A program made the position numbers and the translations under genes. Shown one piece after another: positions 53,299 through 61,844 of a DNA stretch of 64,000 nt (positions are counted from its first letter, which is position 1; each line of letters opens with the position of its first letter). Location: assembly GCA_002437305.1 (NCBI GenBank), contig DJOW01000055.1, positions 20,882-84,881 on the forward strand, read 5' to 3'. Source of the stretch: Bacteroidales bacterium UBA6428. Lineage in GTDB: Bacteria; Bacteroidota; Bacteroidia; Bacteroidales; UBA932. Under the pieces are notes generated by a model. That model ran no database searches. It was not told where the DNA came from and saw only the letters and a list, made by a program, of their open reading frames with translations.

Positions 53299-54061
53299 GC
53301 CCGTGGCACGGTTCACATCACCGTTCGGGACCAAGTTCGGAATCCCGCGGCAGGCGGGACTTGTCCCCGAGCTTAAGGGGCGCATCGTGTTTGAGCATGG
53401 ATTCCGGAGCGCCGACGCCGTGCGTGGGCTTGAGGGCTTCGACTTCATCTGGCTCATCTGGGGATTCTCCGCGAACAGGCCGCGTCAGCCCCGTGAACCT
53501 GAAAGCAAAGATCAACAATCGGCTTTCCGGGCGACCGTAAGGCCTCCGAGGCTTGGAGGGAACGAGAGGGTCGGAGTGTTCGCGAGCCGCTCGCCATTCA
53601 GACCCAACGGCCTGGGGCTGTCGTCTGTCAGAATCGGGTCCATTGAATATGAAGCCAAGGGTCCGGACGGGAAACCGCTTGGACCAGTGATCAATGTCCT
53701 GGGAGCAGACCTGATGGACGGAACGCCTATCTATGACGTCAAGCCTTACGTCACCTATGCGGACAGCCACCCTGAGGCGGCATCAGGTTTTGTCGATGAC
53801 CAGGTGTGGAAGCCATTGAAGGTTGTGTTCGACCCTTCTGTCACTTCGGCAGGTCCGGAAGCCGGAAAGGAAGCGATGGTCCCGGTTCCCGGTTTGACGG
53901 AAGCTGACGCGGCCGCTCTGCGCGATGTGCTGGCGCAGGATCCCAGGCCAAGTTTTCATAACGACCCTGGCAAGGTCTACGGAATGACGTTCGACAACCT
54001 TGACGTCCGGTTCAAGGTAAACGGAGAAGTGCTCACTGTCATCGGGATCAGAAGCCTCTAG
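53288..54061 (+). CDS. trmO: tRNA (t6A37) N6-methyltransferase TrmO
   Basis: 257 residues of the TsaA/UPF0066 family. Methylates threonylcarbamoyl-adenosine at position 37 of threonine tRNAs. Markers: PVARFTSPFGTKFGIPRQAGL, FDFIWLIWGFS, VGVFASRSPFRPNGLGLSSV and IYDVKPYV, then the C-terminal extension ending DLDVRFKVNGEVLTV. Its end overlaps the convergent Lrp-type gene by four bases. Confidence 0.92.
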   Translation: MFIEPVARFTSPFGTKFGIPRQAGLVPELKGRIVFEHGFRSADAVRGLEGFDFIWLIWGFSANRPRQPREPESKDQQSAFRATVRPPRLGGNERVGVFASRSPFRPNGLGLSSVRIGSIEYEAKGPDGKPLGPVINVLGADLMDGTPIYDVKPYVTYADSHPEAASGFVDDQVWKPLKVVFDPSVTSAGPEAGKEAMVPVPGLTEADAAALRDVLAQDPRPSFHNDPGKVYGMTFDNLDVRFKVNGEVLTVIGIRSL

Positions 54062-54525
54062 CGCCCAAGATGCACCGGCACGCCGAATGAGTTCTTGACC
54101 ACCCCCATCACGAAGGAGCTGTTCAGGCTTCCTATGCAGTCCAGGTCTCCCATGATTCTGAGGACGAATCGCTGGTAGTCCTTCATGCTGGAAACATAGA
54201 CCTTCATCAGGAAATCATAGTCTCCTGAGATGTTGTAACACTCCGCGACCTCCTCGATCAGCCCGACGGCGTCCATAAGGCGCTTGGCGTTCTCAAACGT
54301 GTGCTGCTTGAGCTTGATGTAGCAGAAAGCCATAAAAGAGCAGTCCAGCTTGTCGGCGTCAAGAACGGCGGCGAATTTCTTGATGTAACCTTGTTCCCGG
54401 AGCCTTTTGATCCTCTCGAAGACCGGAGTCGGGGACAGATGCACCTTGGCGGCTATCTCCTTGTTTGTCAAATCGGCGTTGTCCTGAAGCAGTCTCAGGA
54501 TCTCTATGTCTTTCTCGTCTGGCAT
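54058..54525 (-). CDS. Lrp/AsnC-family transcriptional regulator
   Basis: 155 residues. The helix-turn-helix is NADLTNKEIAAKVHLSPTPVFERIKRL, followed by the RAM ligand domain with AECYNISGDYDFLMKV. Such proteins sense amino acids and bind as dimers or octamers. It is divergent from metY, and an inverted repeat lies between them, so control of the methionine genes is likely but inferred. The ATG at 54525 starts the family N-terminus MPDEKDIEILRLL. Confidence 0.92.
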   Translation of the reverse strand: MPDEKDIEILRLLQDNADLTNKEIAAKVHLSPTPVFERIKRLREQGYIKKFAAVLDADKLDCSFMAFCYIKLKQHTFENAKRLMDAVGLIEEVAECYNISGDYDFLMKVYVSSMKDYQRFVLRIMGDLDCIGSLNSSFVMGVVKNSFGVPVHLGR

Positions 54526-54598
54526 ATTCAAAAGAATAATATTCTGAAATAATACGGTATAAGCCAAGCACAATGGAATCAGCTTCCCGTCCAAAGCA

Positions 54599-54606
54599 CA
54601 AAATTA
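54599..54606 (-). promoter_or_regulatory. -7 box for the Lrp-type gene
   Basis: Minus-strand TAATTTTG matches TAnnTTTG; the leader would be about 67 bases. No -33 match is seen. Confidence 0.4.
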
Positions 54607-54613
54607 GAAAATT

Positions 54614-54641
54614 TATCCAAATTATAAAAACTACTTGGATA
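54614..54641. promoter_or_regulatory. Candidate operator: inverted repeat between the Lrp-type gene and metY
   Basis: TATCCAA and TTGGATA are a perfect inverted repeat around 14 AT-rich bases; 11-base arms match at nine positions. The right arm overlaps the metY -33 element, so a protein bound here would block metY. It is the natural site for the divergent regulator. Confidence 0.55.
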
Positions 54642-54665
54642 TTTTACCCAGATACCCGAACTTTG
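54635..54665 (+). promoter_or_regulatory. Promoter for metY-metF-metH (TTG-N20-GAACTTTG)
   Basis: TTG at 54635-54637 (coordinates within the right operator arm) and GAACTTTG at 54658-54665 are 20 bases apart; one mismatch to the -7 consensus. Predicted start about 27 bases before the metY ATG. The gap of about 100 bases is too short for a SAM riboswitch. Confidence 0.5.
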
Positions 54666-54698
54666 CGTCAGAAAGTTGAACATAAAACGAACTGAATC

Positions 54699-55985
54699 AT
54701 GAGCACACAGAAACTCCATCTTGAGACGCTGGCACTTCATGTCGGACAAGAGACACCGGATCCGGTGTCGGACGCTCGAGCCGTACCTATCTATCAGACA
54801 ACATCATACGTGTTTCACAACAGCCAGCATGCGGCTGACCGCTTCGGCCTCAGGGACCCGGGAAACATCTACGGGAGGCTTACCAACACCACGCAGGATG
54901 TGTTTGAGAAAAGAATAGCGGCGCTCGAGGGCGGAATGGCGGCTCTGGCGCTAGCATCGGGGGCCGCGGCCGTCACCTACGCACTCCAGAACGTGCTTCA
55001 GCAAGGCGACCACATCATCGCCGCCGACAACCTTTACGGAGGATCGTTCAACCTGATCACACACACTCTGACAACCCAGGGAATCTCAAACACCATTGTA
55101 AGGGTGAATGACCTCAAGGCCCTTGAAGCCGCCATCAGGCCAAACACGAAAGTGATCTACGCCGAGACTTTCGGAAACCCAAACTCTGACGTGACCGATC
55201 TTGACGGCATAGCGGAAGTGGCCCACAGGCACGGAATAGTGTTCATTGTCGACAACACGTTCGCTCCGCTGCTGACAAGGCCCATCGAGCACGGTGCCGA
55301 CATCGTGGTCCATTCGGCGACTAAATTCATCGGTGGCCACGGCACGACACTTGGCGGCGTGATTGTGGACGGAGGGTCTTTCGACTGGAAAAAGAATCCG
55401 GACAAGTACCCTACCCTTGCCAAACCGGACCCGAGCTACCACGGGGCGGTCTTCGCGGATGTGGCCGGCAAGGCGGCGTTCGTGACAAGGGTGCGGGCCG
55501 TCATCCTGCGCGACACCGGAGCCTGCATAAGCCCGATCAGCGCATGGATCCTTCTTCAGGGAGTCGAGTCCCTGCCGGTACGCATCGAACGCCACGTACA
55601 GAACGCCCTGAAGGTCGTGGAATATCTCGAGCACAACCCGAAAGTCGCGAGGGTCAACCACCCGGCCGTGCCTTCACATCCGGACCACGCCCTTTACAAG
55701 AAATATTTCCCGAAAGGCGGCGGCTCAATATTCACTTTCGAAATAAAAGGCACTCAGGAGGACGCGTGGAATTTCATCGATCATCTGAAGATATTCTCTC
55801 TTCTTGCCAATGTGGCTGATGTGAAGAGCCTTGTGATCCACCCGGCGACCACCACCCACTCACAGATGTCCCCTGAAGAGCTTGAGCAGCAGCACATCAC
55901 CCCAACCACCGTCAGACTGTCCGTAGGGATCGAGCACATAGATGACATAATCGCCGATCTTGAGCAGGCATTCGCGGCGATCTAG
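54699..55985 (+). CDS. metY: O-acetylhomoserine sulfhydrylase
   Basis: 428 residues of the Cys/Met-metabolism PLP family. The PLP Lys is in VVHSATKFIGGHGT; other markers are YQTTSYVFHNSQHAADRF, YGRLTNTTQDVFE and the C-terminal HPATTTHSQMSPEE. The length and the HAADRF segment favour MetY (sulfide plus O-acetylhomoserine to homocysteine) over cystathionine enzymes. First gene of a methionine operon. Confidence 0.93.
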   Translation: MSTQKLHLETLALHVGQETPDPVSDARAVPIYQTTSYVFHNSQHAADRFGLRDPGNIYGRLTNTTQDVFEKRIAALEGGMAALALASGAAAVTYALQNVLQQGDHIIAADNLYGGSFNLITHTLTTQGISNTIVRVNDLKALEAAIRPNTKVIYAETFGNPNSDVTDLDGIAEVAHRHGIVFIVDNTFAPLLTRPIEHGADIVVHSATKFIGGHGTTLGGVIVDGGSFDWKKNPDKYPTLAKPDPSYHGAVFADVAGKAAFVTRVRAVILRDTGACISPISAWILLQGVESLPVRIERHVQNALKVVEYLEHNPKVARVNHPAVPSHPDHALYKKYFPKGGGSIFTFEIKGTQEDAWNFIDHLKIFSLLANVADVKSLVIHPATTTHSQMSPEELEQQHITPTTVRLSVGIEHIDDIIADLEQAFAAI

Positions 55986-55995
55986 ACAGGAGAAA

Positions 55996-56898
55996 ATGAA
56001 GCAATACCCATCGCTGGAAATAGTTCCTCCTCTGAAAGGGATGACAAAGGCTGAGCTCCTGAACGACATAAGGCCGTTCATAGAGTTCAGCCCTAAGTAC
56101 ATAAACGTGACCTGCCACAGAGACGAGGTCACTTTCGAAGAGCAGTCTGACGGAACTTACAGAAAGCACCTCGTGCGCAGGCGCGTCAGTGAGACAGCCG
56201 TCTGCGGGGCGATCCAATCCGAGTTCAAGGTCGATGTGGTTCCGCACCTGATCTGCGGCGGAATCACCGCCGAGCAGATCGAGTTCCAGCTGCAGGACCT
56301 TAAGTTCATGGGGATCTCGAACGTGCTTGCCCTGAGAGGCGACTGCCTCGCCGGAGAGAAGCGGTTCTCCCCGGTTCCCGGCGGCTACACCCACGCCAAC
56401 GAGCTTGTGGAGGCCATACGCCGTTTCGAGAAGGAGAACGGGTGCGAGGGCTTTTTCAGGATTGGCGTCGGAGGCTACCCGGAGAAGCATTTCGAGGCGG
56501 CGAATCTGGATGTGGACATAGCGAACCTGAAGCGGAAGGTGGACGCGGGAGCGGATTACATCACGACACAGATGTTTTTTGACAACAAAGTTTTCTATAA
56601 CTTTGTGGACAGATGCAGGAAAGACGGAATCAATGTCCCGATAATTCCGGGGCTGAAGCCTATTTCGACCCAAAGACAGGTAAGTCTGCTGCCGAAGTCA
56701 TTCTCCATCGACATCCCGTTCGAGCTGACAAGCGAGATCGAGGCGCACAAGGATGACAAGGAGGCGGTCTACCGGATAGGTCAGGAATGGGCGACGGCGC
56801 AATGCAGGGACCTTCTTGCCCACGGAGTGCCCGGAGTGCACTTCTACACCATGGGAAAGTCCTCCAATGTTATCGGAATACTCCGGGAGTGTTTCTGA
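55996..56898 (+). CDS. metF: Methylenetetrahydrofolate reductase
   Basis: 300 residues, TIM barrel FAD enzyme that makes 5-methyl-tetrahydrofolate for MetH. Markers: LEIVPPLKG at the start, INVTCHRDEVTF, LALRGD and GADYITTQMFFDN. A GGAG site lies six bases before the chosen ATG, 10 bases after metY; a longer reading starts inside metY. Confidence 0.94.
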   Translation: MKQYPSLEIVPPLKGMTKAELLNDIRPFIEFSPKYINVTCHRDEVTFEEQSDGTYRKHLVRRRVSETAVCGAIQSEFKVDVVPHLICGGITAEQIEFQLQDLKFMGISNVLALRGDCLAGEKRFSPVPGGYTHANELVEAIRRFEKENGCEGFFRIGVGGYPEKHFEAANLDVDIANLKRKVDAGADYITTQMFFDNKVFYNFVDRCRKDGINVPIIPGLKPISTQRQVSLLPKSFSIDIPFELTSEIEAHKDDKEAVYRIGQEWATAQCRDLLAHGVPGVHFYTMGKSSNVIGILRECF

Positions 56899-56930
56899 CA
56901 TCCATTTATTTAAGGAATACAACGACAAGA

Positions 56931-59900
56931 ATGCCCGACATCAGAACGGAGCTCTCGCAAAGAATACTGATTCTAGACGGAGCGATGGGGACGATGCTCC
57001 AACGCAGGGGTCTCCAAGGCAACAGCGAATCTTTCAATCTCACTGATCCGGATGTGATCGGTGAGATTCATAATGAATATATTAAAGCGGGAGCTGACAT
57101 AATCACCACGAACTCATTCAGTGCCAACCGCATTTCCCAGTCTGAATATAATCTTTCAGACAAAGCCGGACAGATGGCCGAAGCCGCCGCGCGAACAGCA
57201 CGCAAGGCGGCCGATGAGGCATCCCGCAAAGTGTGGGTGGCCGGGAGCGTCGGGCCCACAAGCAAGTCCCTGTCCCTTGCACAAAACATAGGCGACCCGG
57301 TTTTCCGTCCATATTCATTCGACGAGATGGCGGAGGCATTCGAGGATCAGATAAGAGGTCTGGTGCGGGGCGGTGTTGATCTGCTGCTGTTCGAGACATG
57401 CTTCGACGCGCTTGACACGAAGGCGGCCCTGTACGCGCTCGGGCATATTCAGGAAGCCAAGGACATTCCGGTAATGATTTCAGCATCAATGAGTGACAAG
57501 AGCGGACGCACATTGACAGGGCAGACTATGGAAGCGTTTTACCGCTCCATCCAGCACTGTGATCCACTCTCATTCGGACTCAACTGCTCGCTCGGAGCGG
57601 AAGAGATGGTTCCGCTGATAGCCGAGGTCGCGTCGTTCGCCGCCTGCGCTGTCAGCTGCTACCCTAACGCCGGGCTTCCCAACGAGATGGGTGAATATGA
57701 CGAGACGCCTTCCCAAATGGCCGGCTCTGTGCGGAAAATGGCTCTGGCTGGATCCGTGAATATTGTGGGAGGATGCTGCGGCACGACTCCGGATCACATC
57801 AGGGCGATGGCGGAAGCGGTCAAGGGGATTCCGCCAAGGGCTATTCCCGTACCTGATGACGTGCTGTATGTCAGCGGATTGGAGAGCGTGGCTGTTGACA
57901 GGAGAAACAACTTTACGAATGTCGGGGAGAGGACCAACGTGGCGGGCTCGCGCAAGTTCGCCAAACTGATAGCCGCCGGGGACTACGAGACGGGACTCCA
58001 GATCGCGGCCCAGCAGATTGAGAACGGCGCAAGCATCATTGACATCAACATGGACGACGCGATGCTCGATTCACGGCTTGAGATGGAGAAGTTCCTCAGG
58101 TACGTGTCCAACGATCCGGCTGTGGCCAAGGCCGCGGTAATGATAGATTCATCACATTGGGAGACCTTGGTGACAGGGCTGAAAAACGCCCAAGGTAAAT
58201 GCATAGTCAATTCGATCTCACTTAAAGAAGGAGAAGAGGTGTTCATTGAAAAAGCTCGTGAGATCAAGGCGTTGGGAGCGGCCGTCATCGTGATAGCGTT
58301 CGATGAGGAGGGACAGGCCACAACCTACGACAGAAAGGTGGAGATCTGCAAGCGTGCATATTCATTGCTGACCGGCAAGGCCGGGGTTCGCCCGTGTGAC
58401 ATCATATTCGATGTTAATGTGCTGCCTGTGGGGACGGGGATTCCGGAGCACTCGAGGTACGGGGTGGATTTCATTGAGGCGGTGAGGTGGATAAAGAACA
58501 ACCTTCCTGGGTGCAGGACCTCTGGCGGCATCTCTAACCTTTCGTTCTCGTTCAGGGGGAACAACGAGGTTCGCGAGGCGATGCATTCAGTGTTTCTTTA
58601 TCATGTGATTTCGGCCGGACTTGACATGGGGATTGTGAATCCGGGGATGCTGAAAGTCTATGATGAGATTGAGCCGGAGTTGCTTCGGTGTGTGGAGGAT
58701 GTGATTCTGGACACGGACGCCGAGGCTACGGAGAGGTTGATTGAGAAGGCTTCCCGGATTTTGGATGATAAGGATTCCGCTGAGGTCGGCTCTGGTTCGG
58801 AAAGGGCAGAGGCGACCTGCGCTTCGCGCCCTGTCCGGGTAAAGGGTCGCCTCACCCATTCCGAACCGGAGCCGACGAGTGCAGATTCAAGTGATATTAC
58901 TTCCGCTAATGGCAATCCGGGTGCTGGTGGCAGCCAGAGCGCCTCGATGGTTGGTGAGCACTGCCAAACCACAAACTCAGCGAGAGGGCAAGGTGTACAT
59001 TCTTCTTCGGTCGCTGAGCATTCCGAAGCGACAGTGGAGGAGAGGCTGGTCAGGGCGTTGGTCAAAGGTGATTCTTCTGGACTGGAGAGGGACATAAACG
59101 AGTGCCTTGCAAAGTACGATAAGCCTGTACAGATCATCGACGGGCCGCTGATGAGCGGGATGGCCAGGGTCGGGGAGCTGTTCGGGGCTGGAAAGATGTT
59201 TTTGCCGCAGGTGGTGAAGTCGGCAAAGACAATGAAGAACGCGGTGGCGCTGCTCCAACCCTACATCGAGGAGGGTTCCGGAGAGTCAGCCGTCCGAAAG
59301 CCGAGGTTTGTTTTCGCGACAGTCAAGGGAGACGTGCACGACATCGGGAAGAACATCACCGGGATTGTGTTGAACTGCAACGGGTTCGAGGTCATAGATC
59401 TCGGAGTTATGGTACCGAAGGAAACCATCCTTGAGAAAGCCGCGGAGACCTCGGCGGATCTGATCGGGGTCAGCGGACTGATCACGCCGTCGCTTTACCA
59501 GATGGAGGAGATCTGCAGGGAGATGACGGCAAGAGGGCTGACCACTCCCCTGCTTGTGGGCGGGGCCGCGGCGTCGGCGCTCCACACTGCGGTCAAGCTT
59601 GCCCCTCTTTACGGGCATGTGTACTACGCTCAGGACGCATCCGCAAGCGCGGTGCTCGCCAACCAGCTAATCGCCGACAGAGAGGGCACGGAAGCGGCTG
59701 AGCATCAGAAACAGGAGCATCTAAGAGAACTCTATGCCCGGTCCTCGCAAAAGAAAGCCGGACACATAACGAGCGAGCCTTTCCCGGCTTCAAGTTTCAT
59801 AAAGGGAGAGCCGCTGAAGAACATCGTGGCCAGAACGCTGGGCATCGATGAGGTGCTGCCGTTCTTTGACTGGAACCTTTTCGCCGCGATCTGGGGCATC

Positions 59901-60599
59901 AAGAGCGGGACAGGTCATGAGGAACTCAGGAAACTGCGTGGCGACGCACTTGAAGAGATTGATAGGTTAAAGAGAGAAAACGCTTGCACAGTAACTATTT
60001 CCGCAAGGTTTGACGCATGTAACAGCGATGGCGACGACATTGTGTCCCAAGATTTTCGTCTGCCGATGTTCCGGCAGGAAGGCGGGCGGTCTCTGGCCGA
60101 TTTCGTCCCGCCTAAGGAATATGGGTTCGACTCCCCCATGGGGATGTTCGCCCTGAGCGTCCGCACCGAAGCGCGTCCGGAAAGCTGCGACTGCCCTGCC
60201 TGCAGCACGGATTACGGGCCTATGCTGGCTCGGGCGGTGCGGCTGACTCTTGCCGAGGCGGCTTCCGGATGGCTGGGCGGGCATATTCATAAGTCATTGC
60301 CTCAAGGATTTGAGGATGCGAAGATCATCAAGCCCGCGGCGGGATATTCAAGTTGCCCGGACCACACGCTGAAGCGGGATATTCTTAGGCTTTTGCCTGA
60401 GTCAGAAAGACTTGGCATCACGCTGCTGGACAGTTGCGCCATGATCCCGGACGCCAGCGTCTGCGGACTCATATTCATTCATCCTGACGCCTCGTACCCG
60501 GAGATCCGCCGCGTCAGCCGGAAAGCGATCGATGAATATGCCCGAAGACGCGGCATGTCAGATTCCGACAAGGCACGCTTCCTCGGGCACCTGCTTTAA
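56931..60599 (+). CDS. metH: Cobalamin-dependent methionine synthase
   Basis: 1222 residues, all modules present. Homocysteine domain (1-310) with zinc ligands in GLNCSLG and [10 protein letters not shown]. Pterin domain (about 325-610) starting [17 protein letters not shown]. Helical cap (about 700-780) with [18 protein letters not shown], and B12 domain with lower ligand His near residue 803 (GDVHDIGKN). AdoMet reactivation domain (about 960-1222). Between pterin and cap domains there is an abnormal linker of about 80 residues (620-703), Ser/Gly/Glu/Ala-rich and encoded by inverted repeats. The ATG chosen gives [20 protein letters not shown]; a longer reading overlaps metF. Confidence 0.96.
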   Translation: MPDIRTELSQRILILDGAMGTMLQRRGLQGNSESFNLTDPDVIGEIHNEYIKAGADIITTNSFSANRISQSEYNLSDKAGQMAEAAARTARKAADEASRKVWVAGSVGPTSKSLSLAQNIGDPVFRPYSFDEMAEAFEDQIRGLVRGGVDLLLFETCFDALDTKAALYALGHIQEAKDIPVMISASMSDKSGRTLTGQTMEAFYRSIQHCDPLSFGLNCSLGAEEMVPLIAEVASFAACAVSCYPNAGLPNEMGEYDETPSQMAGSVRKMALAGSVNIVGGCCGTTPDHIRAMAEAVKGIPPRAIPVPDDVLYVSGLESVAVDRRNNFTNVGERTNVAGSRKFAKLIAAGDYETGLQIAAQQIENGASIIDINMDDAMLDSRLEMEKFLRYVSNDPAVAKAAVMIDSSHWETLVTGLKNAQGKCIVNSISLKEGEEVFIEKAREIKALGAAVIVIAFDEEGQATTYDRKVEICKRAYSLLTGKAGVRPCDIIFDVNVLPVGTGIPEHSRYGVDFIEAVRWIKNNLPGCRTSGGISNLSFSFRGNNEVREAMHSVFLYHVISAGLDMGIVNPGMLKVYDEIEPELLRCVEDVILDTDAEATERLIEKASRILDDKDSAEVGSGSERAEATCASRPVRVKGRLTHSEPEPTSADSSDITSANGNPGAGGSQSASMVGEHCQTTNSARGQGVHSSSVAEHSEATVEERLVRALVKGDSSGLERDINECLAKYDKPVQIIDGPLMSGMARVGELFGAGKMFLPQVVKSAKTMKNAVALLQPYIEEGSGESAVRKPRFVFATVKGDVHDIGKNITGIVLNCNGFEVIDLGVMVPKETILEKAAETSADLIGVSGLITPSLYQMEEICREMTARGLTTPLLVGGAAASALHTAVKLAPLYGHVYYAQDASASAVLANQLIADREGTEAAEHQKQEHLRELYARSSQKKAGHITSEPFPASSFIKGEPLKNIVARTLGIDEVLPFFDWNLFAAIWGIKSGTGHEELRKLRGDALEEIDRLKRENACTVTISARFDACNSDGDDIVSQDFRLPMFRQEGGRSLADFVPPKEYGFDSPMGMFALSVRTEARPESCDCPACSTDYGPMLARAVRLTLAEAASGWLGGHIHKSLPQGFEDAKIIKPAAGYSSCPDHTLKRDILRLLPESERLGITLLDSCAMIPDASVCGLIFIHPDASYPEIRRVSRKAIDEYARRRGMSDSDKARFLGHLL
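58785..59032. repeat. Nested inverted repeats inside metH
   Basis: Outer arms at 58785-58802 and 58859-58876 match at 17 of 18 positions; inner arms AGGCGACC (58810) and GGTCGCCT (58845) match perfectly, so the transcript can form a long two-step stem. Further on, 58949-58972 matches the LytTR repeat and 59009-59030 is a weaker copy of the same family (17 of 22 to the complement of its core), with GTCGCT/AGCGAC as its own hairpin. The frame is open throughout. Confidence 0.75.
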
Positions 60600-60621
60600 G
60601 CTTTGATGTTGCCGAGTGTGC

Positions 60622-60744
60622 CTAGTAAGCCATATTCCACATAGCGTTCTGTGCCGCGGCGCTCTTGGAGGCGTCCATCTTGCCGAAGTTCCAAGTCAAG
60701 GAGAGGACTATGGTACGTCCGAGCACGTTCGTGTAGGAATTCTG
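60622..60744 (-). pseudogene. C-terminal remnant of an outer membrane beta-barrel protein
   Basis: The minus strand reads QNSYTNVLGRTIVLSLTWNF then GKMDASKS and ends NMAY with a stop. LSLTWNFGK near the C-terminus is typical of Bacteroidota TonB-receptor-like barrels. Upstream the frame soon meets a stop and the sequence turns AT-rich and non-coding, so only about 40 codons survive. Confidence 0.55.
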
Positions 60745-61001
60745 AACATAAAATTTTCGTCATTCCGAAACGTTTTAGGATATTCATAAGAAAAGTGATT
60801 GAAGACAATCAGTATAAAGAAAACACTTTATCTTATTGTAATAATATTCAATGCATACAACAATTAGGTTATGATACAAAACAAAAATGTTAGCATAGAA
60901 ATATTCATAGATACAAACCATAAATTACGGAATAATTTGGAATATCGACTTTAATTCCTACATTTGCCGACTACATATTTATAACGCTATTTTGAAAGCT
61001 T
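60745..61001. other. AT-rich intergenic region before the NfnAB operon
   Basis: With the remnant, this makes a gene-free stretch of about 400 bases. It is markedly AT-rich, holds five copies of the GAATAT/ATATTC hexamer and the NfnA promoter, and no supportable reading frame. Confidence 0.6.
60936..60966 (+). promoter_or_regulatory. Promoter for NfnAB (TTTG-N19-TACATTTG)
   Basis: TTTG at 60936-60939 and TACATTTG at 60959-60966 are both exact, 19 bases apart. Predicted start about 30 bases before the ATG. Confidence 0.75.
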
Positions 61002-61844
61002 ATGTTCAAGATTCTTGAAAGAGTGATGCTGACTCCGAACATCTGCAAGATGGTGGTGTCGGCTCCGAGGATTGCCGAGGCCGCGAAGCCGGGGCAGTTC
61101 CTGATCGTCCGTTCCGATGAGAAGGGCGAACGAATACCGCTTACCATCAGTGACTACGACAGGGAGACCGGCACGGTGACCATCGTCACCCAGTTGATAG
61201 GCGCGTCCACCGCCGCCATCATCTCAAAAGCAGAGGGCGAGTTCTTCAGCGATGTCGTGGGCCCTTTGGGCAACCCTTCGGCTTTCGTTGGCAGGGCCGA
61301 GGAGGAACTGAAAGGCCAAAAGTACATATTCATCGCCGGCGGTGTCGGCACCGCCCCGGTCTATCCGCAGGCGAAATGGCTGCACGAGAGAGGCGTCGCG
61401 GTCGATGTCATCATCGGAGCGAAGACCAAGGACCTTTTGATTTATAAAGAAGAGTTGGCATCCGCGTGCGACAACCTTTATCTCTGCACCGACGACGGCT
61501 CGGAAGGATTTCACGGAATGGTGACCGGACTGCTTGAGAAACTGGTCAGCGAGGGGAAGGAATATACCCAGGCCGTGTCCATCGGCCCGATGATAATGAT
61601 GAAGTTCTGCACGCTCACCTGCAAGAAGCTCGGCATCCCGGAGGATGTGAGCCTCAACATGCTGATGGTGGACGGCACCGGAATGTGCGGTGCCTGCCGC
61701 GTGACTGTGGCCGGAAAGACGAAGTTCGCCTGCGTGGACGGACCGGAGTTCAACGGCTATGACGTTGATTTCGACGAGGCTATGAGACGTCTGGGGCAGT
61801 ACAAGGCCGAAGAGGCAGAAGAAAGAACTAAAATGGGAATATAA
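61002..61844 (+). CDS. nfnA: NfnA-type NADH-dependent ferredoxin:NADP oxidoreductase, FAD/[2Fe-2S] subunit
   Basis: 280 residues of the PyrK/NfnA-like ferredoxin reductase family. FAD-binding barrel with RIPLTISDYDRETGTVTIV, NAD-binding part IFIAGGVGTAPVYPQAKWL, and the 2Fe-2S Cys set in MCGACRVTV...FACVDGPEF. With the next gene it forms the electron-bifurcating transhydrogenase NfnAB, moving electrons among NADH, NADPH and ferredoxin. A TAATG junction joins the two. Some relatives are annotated as sulfide dehydrogenase. Confidence 0.9.
   Translation: MFKILERVMLTPNICKMVVSAPRIAEAAKPGQFLIVRSDEKGERIPLTISDYDRETGTVTIVTQLIGASTAAIISKAEGEFFSDVVGPLGNPSAFVGRAEEELKGQKYIFIAGGVGTAPVYPQAKWLHERGVAVDVIIGAKTKDLLIYKEELASACDNLYLCTDDGSEGFHGMVTGLLEKLVSEGKEYTQAVSIGPMIMMKFCTLTCKKLGIPEDVSLNMLMVDGTGMCGACRVTVAGKTKFACVDGPEFNGYDVDFDEAMRRLGQYKAEEAEERTKMGI

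Noticed and set aside
54595..54698. SAM riboswitch upstream of metY
   Set aside because: Only about 100 AT-rich bases with one simple inverted repeat; a protein operator explains it better.
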